This document shows positions 6,168-11,492 of a stretch of 11,492 nt of DNA, piece after piece; within the stretch, counting starts at the first letter, position 1, and each line of letters opens with the position of its first letter. Below the pieces are notes generated by a model. The model was not told the DNA's origin and did no database searches. It worked only from the letters and a program-made list of their open reading frames with translations. Both the position numbers and the translations under genes were made by a program. The stretch lies in NCBI GenBank assembly GCA_029862935.1, contig JAOTWK010000069.1, positions 1-11,492 on the forward strand, given 5' to 3'. Origin of the DNA: Gemmatimonadota bacterium (GTDB taxonomy: Bacteria; Gemmatimonadota; Gemmatimonadetes; Gemmatimonadales; GWC2-71-9).

Positions 6168-6494
6168 CTACCCACAGCACACCTCGAGACTCTTCCCCGC
6201 ACGCCGCTGTTGCTGCGCGAGTTGCGAGAGCGCATTCGCCGTGTCTTCCAGTGCGTCGGCGTCGAGCGAGTAGAACATCCAGCGCCCGCGTTTCCGTGCA
6301 CGGACGAGCCCGGCCTCCTTCAAGGTCTTCAAGTGATGTGACAGCAGTGGTTGCGCCACGTCCAGCTGATCCACCAGCTCGCAGACACACGTCTCTTTCC
6401 CGACGAGCCGCTCGAGTATGCGGAATCGCGTGTCGTCGGACAGGGCGCGGCAGCAGGCAAGTGATGCCTCACGGCTAGTGGCTCTGACAGGCAT
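6168..6494 (-). CDS. arsR: ArsR/SmtB-family arsenic-responsive repressor
   Basis: Winged-helix repressor of 108 residues that dissociates from its operator when As(III) binds cysteine thiols. The dimerisation and DNA-binding core runs from RALSDDTRFRILERL (16-30) through the recognition region VAQPLLSHHLKTLKEAGLV (46-64) to the wing RARKRGRWMFYSL. The metalloid-site motif TCVCEL (35-40) carries C36 and C38, as in ArsR proteins with the ELCVCDL motif. Unusually, there are two more vicinal pairs, C14-C15 and C106-C107 at the C-terminus. The start at 6494 has no Shine-Dalgarno site, and the predicted transcription start falls on or next to the ATG. The operator lies between its own -35 and -10, so it is presumably autoregulated. 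arsM follows downstream. Confidence 0.95.
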   Translation of the reverse strand: MPVRATSREASLACCRALSDDTRFRILERLVGKETCVCELVDQLDVAQPLLSHHLKTLKEAGLVRARKRGRWMFYSLDADALEDTANALSQLAQQQRRAGKSLEVCCG

Positions 6495-6500
6495 GCGTTT

Positions 6501-6528
6501 AAAATATCAACAATCATTGATATGTCAA
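6501..6528 (-). promoter_or_regulatory. Putative arsR promoter
   Basis: Minus-strand TTGACA (6528-6523, perfect -35) and TATTTT (6506-6501, 4/6 -10) are 16 bp apart. The -10 ends 6 nt before the ATG, predicting a leaderless transcript. The promoter is interleaved with the ArsR operator. Confidence 0.6.
6504..6523 (-). promoter_or_regulatory. Putative ArsR operator O1 in the arsR promoter
   Basis: Perfect 20-bp inverted repeat ATATCAA-caatca-TTGATAT, with 7-bp arms and a 6-bp spacer. It fills the space between the arsR -35 and -10 boxes and touches both, so bound ArsR would block RNA polymerase. AT-rich repeats of this ATCAA...TTGAT form are typical of ArsR/SmtB operators. Confidence 0.8.
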
Positions 6529-6632
6529 CATGGAAGTGCCTGGCATTGGAGTCACGGTGCGGTCTCTTCCGGTCCGCAGTCTGCCGCGTATGATGGAGGG
6601 ACAGTGTACGCGACCCTCCGCCGAGGACCGTG
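6529..6632. other. Remainder of the arsR / 6633-gene intergenic region
   Basis: No gene is visible. On the plus strand TATGAT (6589-6594) could be a -10 for the downstream membrane protein gene, but no acceptable -35 lies 16-18 bp upstream. GAGGA (6623-6627), five bases before ATG 6633, is a good ribosome-binding site and favours that start over the GTG at 6630. Confidence 0.4.
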
Positions 6633-7712
6633 ATGCCCGCGCAGCGCCGACGCTTCGGATGGCCCACCATCATCGGGCTTCTGGTGACGATCCCATTGTT
6701 GTGGTGGGCGCTCCGAGGTATCCACTTCGCGCAAGTCTGGGAACGCTTCCGCGACTCGGCGAAGCTGCCACTCGCCGCCACGATGGTCGCCGTTGGCCTC
6801 ACCCTACCCGCGCGTGCCGCGCGGTGGCGGGTGTTGCTGCGGGAGGAGCTCGCTTGGCTCCCCTTCGCCTCGCTCTATCACGCCACCGCCGCAGGATTTG
6901 CGGTCAATAACCTCCTCCCGGCACGGGCAGGGGAGGTGGCCAGAGCCTATGCCGCGCGTCGGCTCACGGGTGTGCGGTTCTCGGCGGCAGTAACGACGAT
7001 CGCTCTGTCGCGAGTCCTCGATGGCGTAACGTTGTTCGCGATTCTCGTATTCGCCACGCTGGTCGGATGGCTGCCGTCGGAGTTTACGATCCTCAATGTG
7101 TCGGTGGGTCGAATCATCCTCGTGGCGAGCGTCGTGTTCGCGGTCTTCTTCGCTCTTGCGCTCGGGGCGGCGACGTTTCCGCACCCGGTCCTGCAACTCA
7201 CCGCGTGGATCAGTGCTCGGACACTGCCCCAGCGGTGGGTGACAGGATTCAACGAGGGAGTGAAAGGGATCATCGATTCACTCGCGGTGATGCGCGATCC
7301 GCAGCAATTGGCGCAGGTCGCCCTGTGGTCGGCCGTGATTTGGGGCCTCGGCGGCCTTTCGTTCTTCCTCGCCTTTCTCGCCTTCGACCTCAGCGTACCG
7401 TGGCATGCGGCGTTCACGCTGCAGACGCTGATCAACTTCGGTCTCGTGATCCCGTCGACACCCGGGTTCGTCGGCGTGTTCGAGGCCGTCACGCGCGCGA
7501 GCCTCTCGATCTATGGCGTGGACGGCGCCTCCGCAGTCTCCTATGCGGTGGCTTATCACTTCTGCTTGTACGCGCCAGTGACGCTGATGGGACTGTGGTC
7601 GCTCAACCGCACACGCATCCGCATGGCCGAGGTACAGGAGGAGGTTGACGAGCGGTTCAGCACGGCGGTCCGGCGGCTCACGGGTCAATATGAGCGGGTC
7701 GTCGAGCCGTAA
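6633..7712 (+). CDS. Lysylphosphatidylglycerol synthase-like membrane protein (UPF0104/LPG_synthase_TM)
   Basis: Integral inner-membrane protein of 359 residues, related to the flippase/transmembrane half of MprF. The motifs are in family order: RAARWRVLL (61-69), NNLLPARAGEVARAY (92-106), SRVLDG (126-131) and PSTPGFVGVFEA (274-285). About eight hydrophobic segments are visible, near 11-27, 46-60, 82-96, 118-147, 160-180, 226-250, 262-283 and 302-323. The soluble aminoacyl-tRNA transferase domain of MprF is absent, so this is not a complete lysyl-PG synthase. Members of this stand-alone family are proposed to move lipids or polyisoprenoid carriers, but the substrate here is unknown. The charged C-terminal tail (327-359) is probably cytoplasmic. 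GAGGA supports the start. It diverges from arsR and converges on recG; nothing links it to arsenic. Confidence 0.88.
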   Translation: MPAQRRRFGWPTIIGLLVTIPLLWWALRGIHFAQVWERFRDSAKLPLAATMVAVGLTLPARAARWRVLLREELAWLPFASLYHATAAGFAVNNLLPARAGEVARAYAARRLTGVRFSAAVTTIALSRVLDGVTLFAILVFATLVGWLPSEFTILNVSVGRIILVASVVFAVFFALALGAATFPHPVLQLTAWISARTLPQRWVTGFNEGVKGIIDSLAVMRDPQQLAQVALWSAVIWGLGGLSFFLAFLAFDLSVPWHAAFTLQTLINFGLVIPSTPGFVGVFEAVTRASLSIYGVDGASAVSYAVAYHFCLYAPVTLMGLWSLNRTRIRMAEVQEEVDERFSTAVRRLTGQYERVVEP

Positions 7713-7716
7713 GTGT

Positions 7717-7765
7717 GGCGGCAGGTAACGGCAGAACTGCGGCGGCAGAGGCGCTGGGGCGGCAG
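7717..7765 (+). repeat. Three copies of GGCGGCAG in the intergenic gap
   Basis: The octamer GGCGGCAG occurs at 7717-7724, 7741-7748 and 7758-7765, starting five bases after the stop codon of the membrane protein gene and leading into the heptamer array. The spacing is irregular (24 and 17 bp). Function is unknown and chance in GC-rich DNA is possible. Confidence 0.5.
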
Positions 7766-7767
7766 TG

Positions 7768-7802
7768 GCTGATAGCTGATAGCTGACAGCTGACAGCCAA
7801 CT
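7768..7802 (+). repeat. Heptamer-phased intergenic repeat
   Basis: Five contiguous 7-bp units: GCTGATA, GCTGATA, GCTGACA, GCTGACA, GCCAACT. The last runs into the recG stop codon (CTA on the plus strand at 7801-7803). This is the same unit family and the same placement as the array at 1976-2010 next to asnS. Confidence 0.85.
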
Positions 7803-9885
7803 ACCCCACCCCAAACAGCTCGATGCCGCGCTCGTAACGCCGCTCGATGCGGCGGCGCAGCGCGGCGTGTTGCTTTTGCGTCAGATTCTCATCCGCAGCA
7901 ATGAGTTGGAGCGCGGCTTGGCGCGACGCGACCACGAGGTCGCCATCGCGTTCGAGGTCGGCGAACCGCAGGTTGAACCCGCCCGCCTGTCGAGTGCCGG
8001 CCAGTTCACCCATCCCACGGTCCTTGAGATCCAGCTCGGCGATCTTGAAGCCGTCAGTCGTCCGCGCGAATGGACGGAGCCGGTTTCGCTGATCCGGCAC
8101 ATCGGTGAGCAGAATGCAGTGACTCTCGTCCGCTCCCCGGCCCACTCTGCCTCGTAACTGGTGCAGCTGCGCAAGACCGAACCGCTCCGGATGCTCGACG
8201 ACCATCACCGTCGCGTTGGGCACGTCGATCCCGACCTCGATGACCGTCGTGGCCACCAGCACGCCGACCTCGCCGTCCCGAAACGAGCGCATGACCGCGT
8301 CCCGTTCTTCGGCCTTCATCCGTCCGTGCACGAGCGCCACGGGAAGCGGTGCGAGCTCCTCCCTCAGCTGCTCGGACATGGTGGTCGCCGCTTTGAGATC
8401 GACCTTTTCCGATTCGTCGATGACGGGATACACGACGTAGGCTTGGTGTCCCGCCTCACAGCGGTCCTTGAGAAAGGCATAGATCTTGGCACGGTCCCGT
8501 CCTGCGCGGAGACCAGTCTTCACGGGCCGTTGTCCCTTGGGCTTCTGCCTCAGGGTCGAGATGTCGAGATCGCCATAAAGGGTGAGCGCGAGCGTCCGCG
8601 GAATCGGTGTCGCCGAGAGCAGTAACACGTCGGGGGCCTCTCCCTTCTCGATGAGTGCCGCCCGCTGTTCGACGCCGAAGCGATGCTGTTCATCGATGAC
8701 CACGAGCCCGAGTCGGTGGAAGTCGGTTTGGTCCTGAATTAGCGTGTGCGTCCCCACGATGACCCGTGGCCCTCCCTCCGCGATTCGGCCGCGTATGGCC
8801 GATTTCTCGCTTGCTGAGAGACGGCCAAGCAGAACCTCGGGGATGATGCCGAGCGGGGCCAGAAACTCCGACAGGGTGCGCGCGTGTTGTTCGGTCAGCA
8901 GCTCCGTCGGCGCCATGAACACCGCCTGATAGTCGTTCTCGACGGCGAGGAGCATGGCGAACAGTGCGACGATCGTCTTGCCAGTCCCGACATCTCCCAT
9001 CAACAACCGGTGCATGCGTTGATCGCCGATCATGTCCGCGGTGATTTCGCGTACGGCCCGCTTCTGATCAGCCGTGAGCTCAAACGGCAACGCGTCCTTG
9101 AGCTGAGACGTATACGTCTTCTTGAGCTCGAAGTGCGGTCCTTTCTTCAAGCTCTTCGCCACGTGCCGGGCGCGCGCGACCACGATCTGCAGATCGAACA
9201 GCTCGTCCAGGGCCAACCGACGCCTGCCGGTCTCAGCAAGGGACGGCGATGACGGGCGATGGACGGCGATGAGGGCAGCCCGCAGGTCGGGGAGGCTCAC
9301 CGACTCCCGCAGTGCACGGGGGAGCGTATCCTCGACCGTTTCGAGCATCGCGTCGAGGTGATCGGCAATCAGCCGACGGATTTGACGATGACTCAGTCCC
9401 TCGGTTGCGGGATACACCGGCACGACCCGTCCCCGCGCCACGGAGGCTTCCCCTCCCTGTTCGCCAGCCTCGTTCGCATCCGCGAGCACGACTTGCTCGC
9501 GCGGGACGATCTGCCGGCCGTGGTAGTACTTGACCGGCCCCGCAACCAGCAGCAGCTGTCCTTGTTGAATGACCCGATCGAGAAAGGCCTGGCCGGGCCA
9601 CGCACACTCGATCACGCCCGAATCGTCCCGCAGTACCGCCCGGAAGATCCGCAGACGACGGCGCGTTGGGACGACGGCCTTGGACACCACGTGACCCACG
9701 ATCGCCACCTCGTCGCCCACCGTCGCCTTCGCAATGGGCGTCACGGAGGTTGCGTCCAGGTAGCGATGGGGCACGTGGTACAGCAGGTCCTCGACGGTCT
9801 CGACACCGATGCGGCGGAACGCTTCAGCGCGCTGAGGCCCCACGCCTTTGAGAAACTGCACCGCGGTATCAGGCTTCAGCGCCAT
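7801..9885 (-). CDS. recG: ATP-dependent DNA helicase RecG
   Basis: Double-strand DNA translocase that remodels stalled replication forks and branched recombination intermediates. The 694-residue length equals the E. coli enzyme. The N-terminal region contains a helix-hairpin-helix-like segment (LKGVGPQRAEAFRRIG, 12-27) and the OB-fold wedge domain (about 50-135). The SF2 helicase core has Walker A GDVGTGKT (297-304), the DEQH box (398-401), motif III SATPIPRT (424-431) and motif VI QLRGRVGR (576-583). The TRG translocation motif is at RGMGELAGTRQAGG (623-636). The ATG shares its A with the ftsY stop (TGATG on the minus strand), so translation is probably coupled. The 3' end meets the heptamer array. 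Last gene of the operon as seen here. Confidence 0.97.
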   Translation of the reverse strand: MALKPDTAVQFLKGVGPQRAEAFRRIGVETVEDLLYHVPHRYLDATSVTPIAKATVGDEVAIVGHVVSKAVVPTRRRLRIFRAVLRDDSGVIECAWPGQAFLDRVIQQGQLLLVAGPVKYYHGRQIVPREQVVLADANEAGEQGGEASVARGRVVPVYPATEGLSHRQIRRLIADHLDAMLETVEDTLPRALRESVSLPDLRAALIAVHRPSSPSLAETGRRRLALDELFDLQIVVARARHVAKSLKKGPHFELKKTYTSQLKDALPFELTADQKRAVREITADMIGDQRMHRLLMGDVGTGKTIVALFAMLLAVENDYQAVFMAPTELLTEQHARTLSEFLAPLGIIPEVLLGRLSASEKSAIRGRIAEGGPRVIVGTHTLIQDQTDFHRLGLVVIDEQHRFGVEQRAALIEKGEAPDVLLLSATPIPRTLALTLYGDLDISTLRQKPKGQRPVKTGLRAGRDRAKIYAFLKDRCEAGHQAYVVYPVIDESEKVDLKAATTMSEQLREELAPLPVALVHGRMKAEERDAVMRSFRDGEVGVLVATTVIEVGIDVPNATVMVVEHPERFGLAQLHQLRGRVGRGADESHCILLTDVPDQRNRLRPFARTTDGFKIAELDLKDRGMGELAGTRQAGGFNLRFADLERDGDLVVASRQAALQLIAADENLTQKQHAALRRRIERRYERGIELFGVG
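9241..9272 (+). repeat. Short direct repeat inside recG
   Basis: GGACGGCGATGA occurs perfectly at 9241-9252 and 9261-9272, a 20-bp period within the wedge-to-helicase linker codons (about residues 204-215). The period is not a multiple of three, so the protein is not repeated. The reading frame and the family length are intact. Confidence 0.5.
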
Positions 9886-10781
9886 CAGTCGGCTAGCAGC
9901 TGCTCTGCGAACCGCTCCGATGAGAACGGTTCGAGGTCGCCGAGCTTCTCTCCCGTGCCGACAAACCGAATCGGCACGTCGAGCTCACGCTGCACGAGGA
10001 GCGCAGCACCGCCCTTGGCGGTGCTGTCGAGCTTCGCCAAGACGATGCCGGTGAGCGGTACGGCGTCGGCGAAGGCCCTGCCCTGCCGCAATGCGTTCTG
10101 CCCGACTGTGGCGTCGAGCACGAGCAGGCTCTCGTGCGGTGCCCCAGGACAGCGTCGTGCCACAACGCGCGCAATCTTTTTGAGCTCATCCATCAGGTCG
10201 CCGTGTGTGTGCAGCCGGCCCGCCGTGTCGATGACCACAACGTCGATCTGTCGCGCCTTGGCCGCCTCGATGGCGTCGAACGCGACCGCCGCCGGATCGC
10301 CGGCCTGGGTTCCGCCCACGTACTCGATGCCCATCCGCGCGGCCCACACAGCGAGCTGCTCGCGCGCGCCCGCCCGATACGTATCCGCCGCCGCGAGCAA
10401 CACCGATTTCCCCTCGCGCTGCAGTCGTGCCGCGAGCTTGGCAATGCTGGTTGTCTTGCCAACGCCATTCACGCCCAGCACCAGAATGATGCCCGGACAA
10501 CTTCCGTCACCGATATGCAACTGGCCTGGGTCGTTCGTCATTGGCAGGTAGTCGGCAATGCGGTCGCGCAGCCAGGTCCGCACCGCAGCTGTCGACTTGA
10601 GTGTTCCACGACGAAGCTTCTGCTCCAGCTCTTCGCAAATCTCAAACGCAGCAGGACCGAAATCCGCTTCCACGAGCACCCGTTCAACGGCTTCGAGCGT
10701 GTCGTGATCGAGTCCCCGCACCAAGACGGTGACGTCGGTGAGGGCGACCTCTTTGATCCGTCTCCAGAGCCCTCGCTTCAC
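9885..10781 (-). CDS. ftsY: Signal recognition particle receptor FtsY (short form)
   Basis: Membrane-docking GTPase that receives SRP-ribosome complexes at the inner membrane. The 298 residues cover only the N and G domains. The helical N domain is at about 1-80. The G domain has GVNGVGKTT (103-111, P-loop), DTYRAGAREQL (133-143, insertion-box region), DTAGR (185-189), AKLD (249-252, guanine specificity, TKLD in many homologues) and GTGEKLGDLEPF (275-286). The acidic A domain of E. coli FtsY is missing, as in Thermus-type receptors. The basic amphipathic N-terminus MKRGLWRRIKEV probably provides membrane targeting. GTG at 10781 is chosen because it forms a GTGA overlap with the upstream stop; an in-frame ATG at 10805 is the alternative. 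The open frame further upstream to 11210 overlaps the preceding gene and is not FtsY-like. Confidence 0.94.
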   Translation of the reverse strand: MKRGLWRRIKEVALTDVTVLVRGLDHDTLEAVERVLVEADFGPAAFEICEELEQKLRRGTLKSTAAVRTWLRDRIADYLPMTNDPGQLHIGDGSCPGIILVLGVNGVGKTTSIAKLAARLQREGKSVLLAAADTYRAGAREQLAVWAARMGIEYVGGTQAGDPAAVAFDAIEAAKARQIDVVVIDTAGRLHTHGDLMDELKKIARVVARRCPGAPHESLLVLDATVGQNALRQGRAFADAVPLTGIVLAKLDSTAKGGAALLVQRELDVPIRFVGTGEKLGDLEPFSSERFAEQLLAD

Positions 10782-11492
10782 GGAAGTCCCCGCCGCTGCC
10801 GCCATGCCCACTCGCCCGCCAAGGCCGCGAGCGCGAGCAGGAACACCCACCACTGCTGGCGCAGGAGTCTGATTTCCGCAAATCCGGCGACCGACCCGGC
10901 CCCGAAGGGCGCCGTCACCGGGCCAGGCGCAAACTCTGCCGAGTACGGCTCTACGACGGCGACGCCGCTCGAGCCGGCGCCTTCGATGGACCAGGCATAG
11001 CTGCCCGGCTCGAGCCAGAGTTCTGCGCGGCCAGCAGGATCGGGGTACACCAGGTGCCGGTGCGTTCTGCCGTCGCTCTGAACTACGACCACGGCCGAAT
11101 CGGGGATCACCCCCACCCACTCGAACGTGAGAGGGGTTCCTCGCATTGCCACCCCACCGGCTGCAAGCGTCACCTCGCTCGGGCGCGCACCATCGGCCCG
11201 CAACAGCCAATCCATACCCGCTGCCGCGACCGTTCGGATCGCCGCGGCACCCAGGTCACCGCGCAGCGCCCAGCGCACAAAACCGGTGGCCGTCGTCACG
11301 AGCCGGCGACTCGTACCGGGCGATCCACCCACCAGCACCGGCCGCGCCGCGCCGCGCCGCCCGAGACGGCTGGTCAACGCTATCCAGTCGGCAGAATCGG
11401 ACGGAACTCGAGCCACCCCATTGAGCGGCGGGAGTGAATCCCAGGCGATCCGTGCCAGTGCCGGCGCCAACGGCGAGTTGCCGACTTCTCGG
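10778..11492 (-). CDS. C-terminal part of a membrane protein, possibly BatA/glutamine-amidotransferase-like (partial)
   Basis: The reading frame is open to the right edge of the window, so the 237 visible residues are the C-terminal part of a longer protein. The segment beginning SPLAPALARIAWDSLPPLNG, followed by RPVLVGGSPGTSRRLVTTATG and WALRG, resembles the end of the glutamine-amidotransferase-like domain found in large BatA/VWA-type membrane proteins. A beta-rich region follows, and then a single C-terminal transmembrane helix (WWVFLLALAALAGEWAW) with a basic tail RQRRGLP. That tail would place the C-terminus in the cytoplasm and the preceding domain outside. The stop codon overlaps the ftsY start (GTGA), so the two are probably co-translated. 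The coding assignment is firm; the family call is tentative because the N-terminal part is not visible. Confidence 0.6.
   Translation of the reverse strand, partial: REVGNSPLAPALARIAWDSLPPLNGVARVPSDSADWIALTSRLGRRGAARPVLVGGSPGTSRRLVTTATGFVRWALRGDLGAAAIRTVAAAGMDWLLRADGARPSEVTLAAGGVAMRGTPLTFEWVGVIPDSAVVVVQSDGRTHRHLVYPDPAGRAELWLEPGSYAWSIEGAGSSGVAVVEPYSAEFAPGPVTAPFGAGSVAGFAEIRLLRQQWWVFLLALAALAGEWAWRQRRGLP

Noticed and set aside
6589..6594. TATGAT as promoter -10 for the membrane protein gene at 6633
   Set aside because: No reasonable -35 lies 16-18 bp upstream, so I did not call it as a promoter.
9241..9272. Direct repeat in recG as a sign of insertion or rearrangement
   Set aside because: The frame is intact, the protein has the normal family length and the local sequence still aligns with the RecG linker pattern; probably chance or minor slippage.
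9259..10551. 430-codon plus-strand open frame across recG and ftsY
   Set aside because: It spans the junction of two certain genes in antisense, with low-complexity Ser/Arg/Ala-rich translation and no motif; a GC-rich shadow.
10782..11210. N-terminal extension of FtsY resembling an A domain by position
   Set aside because: The translation is arginine-rich rather than acidic and lies fully over the upstream membrane protein gene in another frame of the same strand.

Overview
This is a GC-rich, gene-dense bacterial chromosomal segment. Every gene is intact except the one cut by the right edge, and there are no rRNA, tRNA, IS, phage or CRISPR features. The content is mostly housekeeping (alanine racemase, MazG, asparaginyl-tRNA synthetase, FtsY, RecG), with one small arsenic-methylation locus and a few envelope proteins. 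The Thermus-like AsnRS, the short FtsY, the (GCTGAYA)n intergenic repeats and the secreted beta-propeller gene would fit Gemmatimonadota or a related GC-rich lineage. That assignment is an inference of moderate confidence at best.

Layout. alr (minus, 8-1075) and mazG (plus, 1111-1896) diverge from a 35-bp gap carrying overlapping promoters. mazG then converges on asnS (minus, 2008-3303) across a 111-bp gap filled with heptamer repeats. Starting inside the 5' end of asnS, a three-gene plus-strand run follows: a secreted beta-propeller (3268-4440), an unrecognised exported membrane protein (4469-4981) and a pterin-4a-carbinolamine dehydratase (5023-5355). The last of these shares its stop codon region with the convergent arsM (5352-6107). 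arsM is preceded on the minus strand by arsR (6168-6494). Each of the two has its own inverted-repeat operator. Divergent from arsR, a lysylphosphatidylglycerol-synthase-like membrane protein (6633-7712) runs towards recG across another heptamer-repeat gap. recG (7801-9885), ftsY (9885-10781) and a truncated membrane protein (10778-11492) are one minus-strand operon with 1- and 4-nt overlaps.

How the genes work together. ArsR and ArsM form a self-contained sensor/enzyme pair: arsenite releases ArsR from its operators and ArsM methylates the metalloid. No efflux pump or arsenate reductase is visible. alr supplies D-alanine for peptidoglycan, MazG cleans the NTP pool, AsnRS charges tRNA-Asn, FtsY docks ribosomes to the membrane, and RecG remodels replication forks. 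These are linked by position rather than by pathway.

The most interesting signals are in the non-coding DNA. First, four first-in-transcript genes (alr, mazG, asnS, arsR) have promoter-like sequences whose -10 boxes lie only 6-18 nt from the start codon, without a Shine-Dalgarno site, whereas the operon-internal genes at 4469 and 5023 have clear ones. Second, alr and mazG appear to share a symmetric -10 element. Third, heptamer-phased repeats abut the stop codons at two convergent gene ends. There is no stretch over 300 bases without a gene; the longest gap is 6495-6632. I see no evidence of a wholly new defence or mobile system here.
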